Below, piece by piece: positions 16,142 to 24,983 of a DNA stretch of 64,000 nt (its first letter is position 1; every line of letters begins with the position of its first letter). The notes under the pieces are model-generated. The model did no database searches. It saw only the letters and a list, made by a program, of their open reading frames with translations, and was not told the origin of the DNA. The position numbers and the translations under genes were made by a program. Source of the DNA: Streptomyces sp. NBC_01296 (GTDB lineage: Bacteria > Actinomycetota > Actinomycetes > Streptomycetales > Streptomycetaceae); NCBI RefSeq assembly GCF_035984415.1, contig NZ_CP130720.1, positions 434,001-498,000 of the forward strand, read 5' to 3'.

Positions 16142-16419
16142 GCCATTATCCGGGCAGTAAGACCAGCGCGGCTCGAGAGGCAGGACCCCCGGAGAGGTCT
16201 CCATGGACCGCCCGTAGCTTCAACCACCCTGATACACCGTTCGATGGGCAGACCTCGCCCGGAACGCATTCGACGTGGCGCCCGCTCCCCCGGTACGGTC
16301 GTATTGTCATGTACAGCCCCTGAGCAGAAGTGACAGCTGCTGAGGAGCATTACCGCAGCGAGGCGGCACGGCCCGCGCCCGCGCGGTGAGCCCGGACGGG
16401 GCGGCGCCGGGGGGCGTGG

Positions 16420-18426
16420 GTGAGAGACGTCGAGGAGACCGAGAACGTGCACGAAGCCGGGCCCATCCATTCCGTCGGGCAGGGCCGTTACGTCCTGCGG
16501 GCTCCCTTGGGCGAGGGCGGGATGGCATCCGTCCATCGTGCGCACGACACGGTGCTGGGGCGCACCGTCGCGGTCAAGACACTGCACGCCGATCTGGCCC
16601 GCGATCCCTCCTTCCGTGAGCGCTTCCGCCGCGAGGCCCGCGCGGTGGCCGCGCTGAGCCACCCGAACATCGTCGGCGTGCACGACAGCGGCGAGGACAG
16701 CGGTCCGGACGGGCCGATTCAGTACATGGTGATGGAGTACGTCCAGGGCCGCTCGCTACGCGAGCTGATCCGAGATCACGCGCCCCACTCCCCCGCCGGT
16801 GGTATCCCGTTGGACCGGGCCCTGACGGTGACCGCGGCCGTCCTGGACGCGCTGGCTTGCAGCCACCGGCAGGGGCTCGTCCACCGCGACATCAAGCCTG
16901 CCAACGTGATGACCACCACCGACGGCACGATCAAGGTGATGGATTTCGGGATAGCCCGGGCGCTCCAGTCGGACGGCACCGCCATGACCCGGACCGGCAC
17001 CGTCCTCGGTACACCGCAGTACCTCTCCCCCGAGCAGGCGCTCGGCCGGCCCGCCGACGCGCGGTCCGACCTGTACTCAGTGGGCTGCATGTTGTTCGAA
17101 CTGGTCACCGGGCGTACGCCGTTCGACGGCGAGTCGACGATGAGCGTCCTCTACCAGCACGTGCAGCAGCCGGCACCCGCGCCGTCCTCGTTCAATCCGT
17201 CTCTGCCCGCTGCCGTGGACACCGTCGTCGCCCGCGCGCTGAGCAAGGACCCCGCCGACCGGTACGAGGGCGCCGAGGCCATGGCCGAGGACGTCCGCCG
17301 GATCGCCGCCGCCCCCAGCAGCCCGGCCACTGCCACTGCCACTGCCACCACGGTCGATGCGACCGCGCCCGCCGACACCACGGCCAGCACGCACACCGCA
17401 CCCACCGTCACCGCGGACCCGGGCGGTTCCCACCGTATCGGCGGCCCCACCGTCACGGCGAACGACGGTGCGGTCGGCGCGGATGGCGCGGACGGCGCCG
17501 CGAACTCCATCCGCTGGACCGTTCACCCGCGTAGCGCCCACGACGTCCGGACCGTCCGCAGGCTCCGGATCCTCGCCTTGGGCGCCTTGCCCGCGGTGGC
17601 GATGGTGGTCGCGGCGAGCTCGCTCGGCGGCTGGTTCTCGTTCGGAGGCGGCCACACACCGGATCCGCGCGCCACCGGCCCGTACGTCTCGTGCGACCCG
17701 GGCGCATCCTCGAACGGCGACTTCAATCCCCCGTCGTTCACCGGCATGTCGGCGGCCGAGGCCACGACCTGCGCCGAGATCGCCGGGCTGAAGCTCGACC
17801 AGAAGTCGACCATGGGGACGAAGTACGACAAGGACACGGTCACCCGCCAGGAACCGGTGACCGCGAAGTCGATCGAGCGGGGCAGCACCGTCACGGTCTG
17901 GGTGTCGACCGGCGGCGACCCGCGCGCCAAGGGCGACCTGGAGAACTGCGAGGTCGAAGCGCACCACGACAAGATCTCGGTCCCCTGGCTGAAGGAGCGG
18001 ACCGCTGCCGACGCGCGCGTCTGCGCGGAGATCGCCCATCTCCAGCTGCGCGAGGCCGGCACCGTTCAGGACCCGCACATCCCGGCCGGCCAGGTCGCCA
18101 AGCAGGACCCGGTGTCCCAGGACGTGCTGACCGGCAGCACGGTCACCGTGTGGATTTCCTCCGGCCGCGACCCGAGGGCAGTGGGCGAACTGGCCGGCTG
18201 CGACCTGTACACCACCAGCGAGAAACCGCAGGCCCCCATGCTGGAACTCCTCACGATCCAGAACGCCCGGGCCTGCGCGGAGATAGCCGGCCTGAAGCTG
18301 GAAGAGCACACCGGCCCCGATCCGCTCTGGCCCGCCGGGCAGGTCGTCCGGCAGGAGCCGACAAGCAGCGATCGGATCAGCCCTGGCGGCACGGTGAAGG
18401 TCTGGATCTCGTCCGGCCGGCCCTGA
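16420..18426 (+). CDS. PknB-type serine/threonine kinase with three PASTA domains
   Basis: This is a 668-residue membrane kinase. The cytoplasmic kinase domain has GEGGMASV (residues 31-38), the ATP-binding Lys53, HRDIKPANVM with catalytic Asp157, and DFG with Asp175. An activation loop of TRTGTVLGTPQYLSPEQ follows. A Thr/Ala-rich juxtamembrane stretch leads to one membrane segment at about 384-408, then three PASTA-like repeats (about 430-505, 515-590 and 600-668). Each repeat has a conserved ACAEIAxLxL core and an RQEP/KQDP turn. PASTA domains bind muropeptides or lipid II, so it probably senses cell-wall state. The paired Cys in each repeat could form disulfides. GTG 16420 is used; GTG 16447 is an alternative. 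It is not in the usual dcw context, so it is likely an accessory kinase. Confidence 0.88.
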   Translation: MRDVEETENVHEAGPIHSVGQGRYVLRAPLGEGGMASVHRAHDTVLGRTVAVKTLHADLARDPSFRERFRREARAVAALSHPNIVGVHDSGEDSGPDGPIQYMVMEYVQGRSLRELIRDHAPHSPAGGIPLDRALTVTAAVLDALACSHRQGLVHRDIKPANVMTTTDGTIKVMDFGIARALQSDGTAMTRTGTVLGTPQYLSPEQALGRPADARSDLYSVGCMLFELVTGRTPFDGESTMSVLYQHVQQPAPAPSSFNPSLPAAVDTVVARALSKDPADRYEGAEAMAEDVRRIAAAPSSPATATATATTVDATAPADTTASTHTAPTVTADPGGSHRIGGPTVTANDGAVGADGADGAANSIRWTVHPRSAHDVRTVRRLRILALGALPAVAMVVAASSLGGWFSFGGGHTPDPRATGPYVSCDPGASSNGDFNPPSFTGMSAAEATTCAEIAGLKLDQKSTMGTKYDKDTVTRQEPVTAKSIERGSTVTVWVSTGGDPRAKGDLENCEVEAHHDKISVPWLKERTAADARVCAEIAHLQLREAGTVQDPHIPAGQVAKQDPVSQDVLTGSTVTVWISSGRDPRAVGELAGCDLYTTSEKPQAPMLELLTIQNARACAEIAGLKLEEHTGPDPLWPAGQVVRQEPTSSDRISPGGTVKVWISSGRP

Positions 18427-18432
18427 GGTTGA

Positions 18433-18566
18433 TCCTGTTTGGCGGACAGGTGCGATGTGATGCTCAGTGCGGTGGCTTCGTACTCGGCAGGGCTTTGGCA
18501 GCCGAGGCTGCTGTGGAGTTGTCGGGTGTTGTACCGGGTCAGTCGGCGGAAGGCATCGGTCGCGCC
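18433..18566 (-). pseudogene. IS3-family transposase fragment (C-terminal end)
   Basis: The minus strand reads FRRLTRYNTRQLHSSLGCQS followed by PAEYEATALS, the C-terminal end of the rve integrase core of IS3-family OrfB, where family members have YNTxRRHSSLGYxSPAEFE. About 40 codons are all that remains. There is no start and no catalytic residues other than this tail. It abuts the end of the kinase gene. Confidence 0.65.
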
Positions 18567-18568
18567 TC

Positions 18569-18736
18569 ATGCTCGTTCGACCAGCCTTCGCGGCCCTTGA
18601 GTGTGACCCCGCCTCGGCGGCCCGGCTGGCCGAGGAACTGCCGCGCGACCGGCTCCGCGTACTGGGCCCCGAGCACCCGGACACGCTCGGCACGGCCCAC
18701 CGGGTGGCCTACTGGAACGCCGAGTCAGTGTCGGGA
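18569..18736 (+). pseudogene. Fragment of a TPR-type regulator
   Basis: The plus-strand frame reads ARLAEELPRDRLRVLGPEHP, DTLGTAHRVAYWNAES. The 'RVLGPDHPDTLxTRxNLAYW' pattern belongs to tetratricopeptide repeats at the ends of NB-ARC/TPR proteins of Streptomyces. Roughly one repeat survives, with no start or continuation on either side. The region from here to 18970 shows no other recognisable gene. Confidence 0.55.
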
Positions 18737-18970
18737 GGATGGTGGGCAAGATCCGCCGGCACACCGCTGGGCCCCGACGGTCTGTCACCATCGGGGCCCA
18801 GTGCTTCAAGGGCGTCGCGACCCTTAGCCGTTTGCCTCGGCCCCCTCGATGGGGCAGTCCAACGACCTGTCAGGATTTTTGGCAGCAGCGACGGTGCTCT
18901 GTTGTGTGTCGTTCCAACTGACCCGTCACCGCATCGGGGACTGCTGATCCAGGTGAGCTGGGAGTAGCTG

Positions 18971-19195
18971 TCACGTCCTGTAGCGGTAGAGGATGCGACC
19001 GCGGGTGAGGTCGTACGGGCTGAGTTCCACGATCACCCGGTCGAACGGAAGGATCTTGATGTAGTTCTTCCGGATCTTCCCGCTGATGTGGGCGAGCACC
19101 TTGTGCCCGTTCTCGAGCTCCACCCTGAAGGTGGCGTTGCGCAGACACTCGACGACGGTGCCCTCGGTCTCGAGGGCGCCTGCTGTTCTTGGCAA
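18971..19195 (-). CDS. infA: Translation initiation factor IF-1 (paralogue)
   Basis: This is a 74-residue S1-fold protein with the full IF-1 sequence: [40 protein letters not shown] and [22 protein letters not shown]-1 binds the 30S A site during initiation. It is not next to the ribosomal-protein genes rpmJ, rpsM and rpsK where the essential copy sits in Streptomyces, so this is an extra copy, as some Streptomyces carry. The start is TTG 19195, since no ATG or GTG is in frame nearby. A GTG eight bases upstream is in another frame, so an N-terminal frameshift is possible. Expression under stress is a guess only. Confidence 0.85.
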   Translation of the reverse strand: MPRTAGALETEGTVVECLRNATFRVELENGHKVLAHISGKIRKNYIKILPFDRVIVELSPYDLTRGRILYRYRT

Positions 19196-19275
19196 GTTTG
19201 CTCACTTCCCCGTTCAGTAACGGTGAGGTCGATAAAGGAATGAATTGCGGTGTACGGAGCGGGCTCGGTGACGCG

Positions 19276-20073
19276 TCAGCGGCACACCAGCTCCAGGCTG
19301 CAGCCCGCACGCTCAGCGCCGACGCCCTCGAACAGCGCAACGGCCGCCTCGTTGGATACGTCGACTTCGGCCCGTGCTGTCGCGACCCCGGAGCGGTGCA
19401 GCGCACCCAGGACCGAGGCCAGCATCGCCCTGGCGATGCCGCGGCGGTGCTCATCGGCCCGGACGGCGATCAGCCCGATCCGCGGCTGTCGGGGCACGGG
19501 CGCCAACCGGACCAGCCCCACGTAGCGACCGGCCCGCGCTGCCACCGCGTACTTCGCCGGGTCCACCACGGTGACCCCGGCCGGACGCGGCAGCACCTCG
19601 GCCGGCATCCGCTGCCAGCCGACCGTGGCCTCGACCTCGTCGCGGATCACAAGGTCCAAGGCCTGCAGGGGACCCTGCTCCGCCTCTCCGACAGGCAGGA
19701 TCGTCACGTCCGACGGCGGCCGCGCGGAACCGAGGCCCGTGGCCGCCGGGTCAGTGGGCACCAGGTACTCCCGCTCACGTCGTCCGATCGTGAAGCCGGC
19801 CCGCTGCCACCTGGAAGTCGAGTCGAGGTCGCTTTCGCCGACCAGCGTGTGGAGGGGTGTCGGCAGGTCCGCCACCATCGCAGCGGCGAGCCGGTCGAAG
19901 GCCACACCGTGCCACGCGTCGATGCTGAGGAAGAGGCGCCCGTCGGGCCGGCTCAACGCATCGCTGCGGCCGACCTCCCGACCGTCCTGCACGGCGTGCC
20001 ATTGGTCCTCCGAGACCCGCGTGATCGCTACGGCGGGATCGGCCGTGCCGGGAGTGGAATACGTACGATTCAT
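19276..20073 (-). CDS. GNAT-family N-acetyltransferase under leader-peptide control
   Basis: This is a 265-residue protein with a C-terminal GNAT domain: YVGLVRLAPV, RIGLIAVRADEHRRGIARAM with the acetyl-CoA pyrophosphate loop, and ATARAEVDVSNEAAVALFEG. The N-terminal half is a weaker GNAT-like repeat (WQRAGFTIGRREREY), so it probably has the tandem-GNAT layout. The substrate is unknown. ATG 20073 was chosen because it follows GAAGGG by eight bases; an in-frame GTG at 20082 overlaps the ribosome site. The mRNA carries a 17-codon upstream ORF and a hairpin that pairs with the start codon itself, so translation is probably induced by an event at the upstream ORF. Leader-controlled acetyltransferases are often drug-modifying; this is inference. 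Confidence 0.8.
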   Translation of the reverse strand: MNRTYSTPGTADPAVAITRVSEDQWHAVQDGREVGRSDALSRPDGRLFLSIDAWHGVAFDRLAAAMVADLPTPLHTLVGESDLDSTSRWQRAGFTIGRREREYLVPTDPAATGLGSARPPSDVTILPVGEAEQGPLQALDLVIRDEVEATVGWQRMPAEVLPRPAGVTVVDPAKYAVAARAGRYVGLVRLAPVPRQPRIGLIAVRADEHRRGIARAMLASVLGALHRSGVATARAEVDVSNEAAVALFEGVGAERAGCSLELVCR

Positions 20074-20128
20074 AGGTTTCACCCTTCGCGAGTGCCTAGC
20101 TGTTGAGGCACTCCCGGCGACACCTATG
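20071..20128 (-). promoter_or_regulatory. Start-codon-sequestering hairpin of the GNAT gene
   Basis: On the mRNA the first seven bases after the uORF stop, CATAGGT (20128-20122), pair perfectly with ACCTATG (20077-20071), which contains the GNAT start codon. Inside this lies a second perfect 8-bp stem, GAGTGCCT/AGGCACTC (20113-20106 with 20097-20090). The ribosome site GAAGGG (20087-20082) lies in the internal loop between the two stems. The fold would block initiation unless a ribosome on the uORF melts the outer stem. The same layout recurs at 54447-54492. Confidence 0.75.
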
Positions 20129-20182
20129 TCAGCCGCCCACCGTGACGGAAAGGGGGAGCACCCACCTGCATACAGCGTTCAT
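20129..20182 (-). CDS. 17-residue upstream ORF (leader peptide) of the GNAT gene
   Basis: ATG 20182 to TGA encodes MNAVCRWVLPLSVTVGG, preceded by a strong GAGGAGGTG ribosome site. It has the same length as the leader at 54394 (VNTVSTWVLPSGVTVGR) and matches it at N2, V4, W7-V-L-P10 and V13-T-V-G16. The nucleotide sequence around it is also alike. The conservation of peptide, length and spacing argues that its translation matters. I know of no described family with this peptide. Confidence 0.75.
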   Translation of the reverse strand: MNAVCRWVLPLSVTVGG

Positions 20183-20408
20183 GGGTCTCACCTCCTCGCG
20201 TCCTGTCACGTCCTCCGGCACGGTACCAACCGGCAATCGACGCGCCCAACCCCTTTTTTCCCGTGGCCGCGCACCGGCTGATGCCGGTGCGCTCGGCCCT
20301 GTCCCCAGGGGGCGTGGCCCACTGCCAGGCGGCTGGTGGCTGGGAGGCGCTGGATCGGGTCGACGAGTCGATGGGTGAACAGGCGGCGGCCAAAGGGCTC
20401 GCCGTGCG

Positions 20409-20677
20409 TCTCGATGTGGGATCCGGCCACCGGCAGAACCCGCACCACCCTTACCGGACACACCGACGCGGTAAATGCAGTCGCGTACAGCCCTGACGGC
20501 AAAACCGTCGCCACCGCCAGCGACGACAAGACCGTGCGGCCATGGGATGTCGTACTACCCAAACCCTCCGCCGCGATCCACAAGATCTGCCGTGCCGTCA
20601 ACCGCGACCTCACCTCACAGGAACGCACGACATACCTGCCGGGACAATCAGCGAGCCCCGTATGCCCAACGAGCTGA
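20409..20677 (+). pseudogene. C-terminal remnant of a WD40-repeat protein
   Basis: The frame reads WDPATGRTRTTLTGHTDAVN, AVAYSPDGKTVATASDDKTV, RPWDV, then VLPKPSAAIHKICRAVNRDL and TYLPGQSASPVCPTS. This is a last WD40 blade followed by the short tail typical of Streptomyces WD40/kinase or NACHT-WD40 proteins. Everything upstream of about 20409, the other blades and the effector domain, is absent. The natural stop codon is kept at 20675. Confidence 0.7.
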
Positions 20678-20849
20678 ACCGTTTGCACGCGCGCTGGTCG
20701 GTGACCGTCAGCCGGCCTGGTCCGTCGTGGACCCAGCGGGGCTGCGCATGCGGTGCCGAGCGCGGCCCCGCACAGGCTGCCGCGACGGCCGGGGAGCCTC
20801 TGCACCGTGCACCGTACGCCGCTCCCCCGGCAGGAATGGCTCCTGGGCC

Positions 20850-21290
20850 TGTGCCCTGGTGGCTGTACGCAGTGCGGTGAGCTCGGGCGAGGGTGCCCGG
20901 GCCGAGTTCGGCGTCCAGGATCCGCTCTCCGTCGTCGAAGACCTCCAGTGCGTCCGTTCGCCGGCTCGAGCGGTACAGCGCGAGCAGCAGCCGGCCGCAG
21001 TTCGTCCCGCAGTGGGTGGCCGGCCAGCAAACCGGTCAGTTCCGGGACGAGCTGCTCTGCCTGCCGAGCTCCAGACCGGCGGGCGCGTTACGCGTAGGAG
21101 ACGCTGCCCGTCAGCTCCTCGAAGGCCTTCCCCTGCCACAGGGCCAGCCCAATGCGTAGTAGCTCCTCGACCCGACCGTGGTCCCGTCGACGGAGGTGCT
21201 CCCGCCCGAGGCGTACGGACTCTTCGGACTCGGCCACATCCAGGTGGTCCCGTTCCGCGAGAACGAGCCGATGGCCGGTCCCCGAGCGTC
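20850..21290 (-). pseudogene. Frameshifted BTAD (SARP/AfsR-type) regulator fragment
   Basis: Pieces of the bacterial transcriptional activation domain appear on the minus strand in several frames. ELLRIGLALWQGKAFEELTG lies near 21150. LVPELTGLLAGHPLRDELR lies near 21030. LLLALYRSSRRTDALEVFDD lies near 20970 and PSPELTALRTATRA near 20880. A stop codon and at least two frameshifts interrupt them. In intact SARP or AfsR proteins these segments follow one another in this order. No DNA-binding domain or NB-ARC part is present. Confidence 0.6.
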
Positions 21291-21595
21291 ACCAGCCGCC
21301 CCGCCTCGCCCCCGCGTGCACAGGAGGTACGTACCCTCGCACCTGCACTTGACGGGCATTGGCCGGATTCTTGATCACCGACACAGGCCGGAGGCCTGCG
21401 TCCGGCGACCCGCAGGAGCCACCCGCCGTACGAGGGGCTCCGGTGCGAGGGTTGTCACCACGGCGAACGCCGCTCTCCAGGCCCCCGACTGCGCGAAGCG
21501 TCCGCCGATCGCCGGGGTGACGAAGAAGCCGGCCCGCCATCACCGGGGCCGCGCCCCCATACCGTACGCGGCGGCCAGGTCGGCCGCCGTGGGAC
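21291..21595. other. Unassigned stretch next to the GH15 gene
   Basis: I see no gene or convincing structure in these 305 bases. They lie between the decayed BTAD regulator and the 3' end of the GH15 gene. Confidence 0.4.
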
Positions 21596-23428
21596 TCAGC
21601 CGAGGGTGCGGTCGAGATTGAAGGCGGCACTGATCAGCGAGAGGTGCGTGAACGCCTGGGGGAAGTTGCCGAGTTGTTCTCCGCTGCGGCCGATCTCCTC
21701 GGCGTAGAGGCCGAGGTGGTTGGCGTAGGTGAGCATCTTCTCGAAGGCCAGCCGGGCCTCTTCCAGGCGTCCGGCGCGCGTGAGCGCCTCGACGTACCAG
21801 AAGGAGCAGATCGAGAACGTGCCCTCGGAGCCCCGCAGGCCGTCCGGGCTGGCCTCGGGGTCGTAGCGGTAGACCAGCGAGTCGGATACCAGATCCGTGG
21901 TGAGCGCATCCAGGGTCGAGAGCCACTTCGGGTCGGTGGGCGAGATGAACTTGGCCATCGGCATCATCAGCACCGAGGCATCGAGTACGTCGTCCCCCAG
22001 CCCCTGGACGAACGCTCCGCGCTCGGCCGACCAGCCCTCCCGCATGATCTGCCGGTAGATCGCGTCCCGGCTCTGCTGCCAGCGGGGAAGGTCGGCCGGC
22101 AGGCCGCGGCGGTTGGCCATCCGGATGGCCCGTTCGATCGCCACCCAGCACATCAGCCGCGAGTAGACGAAGTTCCTCCGGCCGCCCCGGGTCTCCCAGA
22201 CGCCCTCGTCCGGCTGGTCCCAGTGGTCGCAGAGCCAGTCCACCACTGCGCCGACCTCGTCCCAGTGATCACTGCTGATGGGCTGGCCCCACTTGTCGTA
22301 CAGGTAGACCGAATCGATCAGCGCGCCGTAGATGTCCAGCTGGAGCTGTTTGGTGGCGGCGTTCCCGACCCGCACCGGAGCGGAGCCCAGGTGCCCTTCG
22401 AGGTGAAGGAGCTCGGATTCGGGCAGGTCGGTGCGCCCGTCGATGCCGTACATGATCTGCAGCGGACCGGTGGGGCCTACGCCCCGCATGATGCCCCGGT
22501 CGGACAGGAAGCCCATGAATGCCTCGGCCTCCGTCGTGAAGCCCAGGCGGAGCATGGCATAGATGGCGAAGGCGGCGTCGCGGACCCACACGTACCGGTA
22601 GTCCCAGTTGCGCTCACCGCCGACCCGCTCGGGCAGGCTGGTCGTCGGCGCGGCCACGATCGCACCGGTCGGCACATAGGTGAGCAGCTTGAGCGCCAGC
22701 GCCGAACGGTGCACCATCTCCCGCCACCGGCCGCGGTAGCGCGAGCGACCCAGCCACTGGCGCCAGAACCGGACCGTCGCCTCGAACTGCTCCTCCGCCT
22801 CGACGCGCGGACAGGCCCGCGGGCGAACGTCACCGCTGATCCGGTCGAGGGCGAAGACCGCGGACTCGCCTTCGAGGAGCTTGAAGTGCGACCACACGTC
22901 CGTGCCGTCACACTCGAGCGGCGCGGTGGCGGACAGGGCCAACGACAGGGACGGGGACTCGAAGACGGCCTCATGGGCTTGCGCGCGTACGGTGTGCGCT
23001 TCGGCGCCGTAGCCGAAGCGAGGGGCTATCCGTGTCCTGAAGGGGAGCGTGCCCCGAACGCATATCACCCGCCGGACCAGCCGGTGCCGGGACGCCTCGC
23101 GCGATTCATCGACGACCGGCATGAAGTCCTGGATCTCCGCCACCCCGTCGGCGGCGTAGAACCGCGTGATCAGCACGTTGGTGTCGGGGAAGTAGAACTG
23201 CCGCGTACGCGCCGACACCTCGGCGGCCAGCTCCCACGATCCGCCCTTGTCGGCGTCGAGGATGGACGCGAAGACACTCGGCGCGTCGAAGCGCGGGCAG
23301 CAGTACCAGTCGATCGTTCCGTTGGTCCCAACGAGCGCGGCCGTGCGAAGATCACCGATCAGGCCATGCTCGGAAATCGGCAGGTAGCGTGCGCCGTCCA
23401 CTCCCCCGGATCCGGTCCCGAAATCCAT
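21596..23428 (-). CDS. Glycoside hydrolase family 15 protein (glucoamylase/trehalase type)
   Basis: This 610-residue cytoplasmic enzyme has the actinobacterial GH15 layout. An N-terminal beta-sandwich domain (PISEHGLIGDLRTAALVGTN, GTIDWYCCPRFDAPSVFA) is followed by an (alpha/alpha)6 barrel beginning at LTYVPTGAIVAAPTTSLPE. Active-site elements are GERNWDYRYVWVRDAAF, with the conserved substrate Arg and Asp, the second glutamate region in DEGVWETRGG, and the C-terminal GEQLGNFPQAFTHLSLISAA. No signal peptide is seen. Related actinobacterial enzymes hydrolyse trehalose or short alpha-glucans. ATG 23428 is chosen because relatives start just before ISEHGLIGD; an upstream extension to 23755 is unlikely. 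Confidence 0.85.
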   Translation of the reverse strand: MDFGTGSGGVDGARYLPISEHGLIGDLRTAALVGTNGTIDWYCCPRFDAPSVFASILDADKGGSWELAAEVSARTRQFYFPDTNVLITRFYAADGVAEIQDFMPVVDESREASRHRLVRRVICVRGTLPFRTRIAPRFGYGAEAHTVRAQAHEAVFESPSLSLALSATAPLECDGTDVWSHFKLLEGESAVFALDRISGDVRPRACPRVEAEEQFEATVRFWRQWLGRSRYRGRWREMVHRSALALKLLTYVPTGAIVAAPTTSLPERVGGERNWDYRYVWVRDAAFAIYAMLRLGFTTEAEAFMGFLSDRGIMRGVGPTGPLQIMYGIDGRTDLPESELLHLEGHLGSAPVRVGNAATKQLQLDIYGALIDSVYLYDKWGQPISSDHWDEVGAVVDWLCDHWDQPDEGVWETRGGRRNFVYSRLMCWVAIERAIRMANRRGLPADLPRWQQSRDAIYRQIMREGWSAERGAFVQGLGDDVLDASVLMMPMAKFISPTDPKWLSTLDALTTDLVSDSLVYRYDPEASPDGLRGSEGTFSICSFWYVEALTRAGRLEEARLAFEKMLTYANHLGLYAEEIGRSGEQLGNFPQAFTHLSLISAAFNLDRTLG

Positions 23429-23957
23429 GCCCACCTCCCTACCGTCTCGCCGAGAGCAGGTGCGGGGATCAAGAAGACCTTGTCTTTCATGGTAGAACGC
23501 TCCCGGATCCCGGCGCGACGACCCGAAGAGCAGTGGCGAACAAATGTTCGCATCCGGTCTGTCGCTTCGCACGCGCACGGGCGGAACACCGCCAGAGGGG
23601 TGCCTGCACCTTGCCGGCCCTTCCGTGTCACCCCGTACGACTCCGCGGCGACGATCCACCGGCTGAGCGAGAAGCGTCGCTGGATCACGCAATGACAGGC
23701 CGGCACCGGCTCGCAGCCACGGAACCCGGGCGGGCATGGGGGCGGTTGCGCGCACGAAGGACCGCCGGGGCGAGCGGAATCCGGATCTGACCCGGGCGCA
23801 TCAAGCAGGCAGTTGGGCCGCTTCCGCACCGGGAGACGGCCTCGTACCAACAGGGCCGGTTCAGCTTCGCCGGACCGGCGCGGCCCCACATGGCTGGTGA
23901 GGTTTCAAGCAGGGCATTCCTTCTATCAGACGTCGCAACTCACAAGGGGGCGGGCTG
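23429..23957. other. Divergent intergenic region
   Basis: This 529-bp region lies between the divergent GH15 and membrane-protein genes. It must hold both promoters. I found no gene, tRNA or strong hairpin in it. Confidence 0.45.
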
Positions 23958-24920
23958 ATGACGGTCGATACCGGGCTCAGGCATGGACGTACGGGAGGGA
24001 GCGTCAGCGTCTTGCTACGACTGGCCTCCGTGGCTGCCGGCGTGGTGGTGGCCGCGCTTCTGGTCGTCGACTTCCGGCTGACCGGCCCCGCAAGCCGGCA
24101 GATACCCGCGGTGGCGCTGATGGCCGCCTTCATCAGCGCAGCCGTGTGGGCGACGACGAGCCTGACGGCCCTCCTGATGCGGCCGTCCCTGCGACGGGCC
24201 CAGGGGCTCCTTGCCGAGGAAGCCGACCTCTGGGGCTCGGACCGGGAGTTCTTCGCCCCGGTGCGCCGCCTGATGCTCCTCGGTGCGCTGCAGACTCTCG
24301 TCAACCTGCTGATATGGCTCACCGTGTATCCGCTCGCCCTCTGGGCCAGCGTGCTGACCTGCGGCGCCGTAGGGCTGCCGGCGCGCCTGACCGGACTGTG
24401 GCCGGCCTTCGTCTCGGGGCTGCTGGTGGCGGCCGTTGCGACTACTGCCAGGACCCTCCTCGCCCTGTTCCGCCGCCGCACCAGCCGCGCGGCCGCGCGC
24501 TCGCTGGCCGCCGTACTGCTCAATGCCGCCGGACTTGCGCTCGCCTCGCTCGTCCTGGACGGCGTCCGGCTCGACTCTGCGCCGGGGTGGCGGCAGGCGC
24601 TCGCCCTGTGTGCGGTGGCGTGTCTCTTCATGCTGCCGCGCATCACACTGTCACTGCCCGTACCGGGAATCGCCTCGATCGTCCTCGTCGGCTACCACTG
24701 CCTGGTGTTGTGGCTGATCTGCGCGGCCTTCGCGTTCGTGGACCCCCGTCTTCACGCCGACGGCTTCTGGCAGCTGGCCGGGGCCGCCGCGATCATGTGG
24801 GCGGCGGAGTGGCCCGCGCGTCTGGCCGTCGGGCGGGTGCAGGGGGCCGATCAGCCGGCTCCCGTCCTGCCCGATCCGTTCCCGCCGGATCACGGGTTTC
24901 CCTCCGGCCCGCTGTACTGA
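23958..24920 (+). CDS. Polytopic membrane protein of unknown function
   Basis: This is a 320-residue protein with about eight hydrophobic segments: VAAGVVVAALLVVDF, VALMAAFISAAVWATTSLTA, GALQTLVNLLIWLTVYPLAL, GLLVAAVATTARTLLAL and others towards the C-terminus. A short polar tail follows (VLPDPFPPDHGFPSG). A charged loop, QGLLAEEADLWGSDREFF, lies between segments two and three. I do not recognise the family. ATG 23958 has AAGGGGGCGGG upstream. The gene is alone, convergent with the AhpD-like gene, and no partner indicates a role. Confidence 0.65.
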   Translation: MTVDTGLRHGRTGGSVSVLLRLASVAAGVVVAALLVVDFRLTGPASRQIPAVALMAAFISAAVWATTSLTALLMRPSLRRAQGLLAEEADLWGSDREFFAPVRRLMLLGALQTLVNLLIWLTVYPLALWASVLTCGAVGLPARLTGLWPAFVSGLLVAAVATTARTLLALFRRRTSRAAARSLAAVLLNAAGLALASLVLDGVRLDSAPGWRQALALCAVACLFMLPRITLSLPVPGIASIVLVGYHCLVLWLICAAFAFVDPRLHADGFWQLAGAAAIMWAAEWPARLAVGRVQGADQPAPVLPDPFPPDHGFPSGPLY

Positions 24921-24983
24921 GGTCCCCCGCGTTCTCCCCGTCATCATCACGCAGCCATCAGGCGGCAGCCGGTTTGCTCCGCG

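Noticed and set aside
17077..18693. 538-residue minus-strand ORF opposite the PASTA kinase
   Set aside because: Shadow frame; kinase motifs on the plus strand are unambiguous. Only the IS3 tail at 18433-18566, in a different minus frame, is real.
21644..23695. 683-residue plus-strand ORF opposite the GH15 gene
   Set aside because: Mirror frame; the minus strand carries the complete GH15 motifs.
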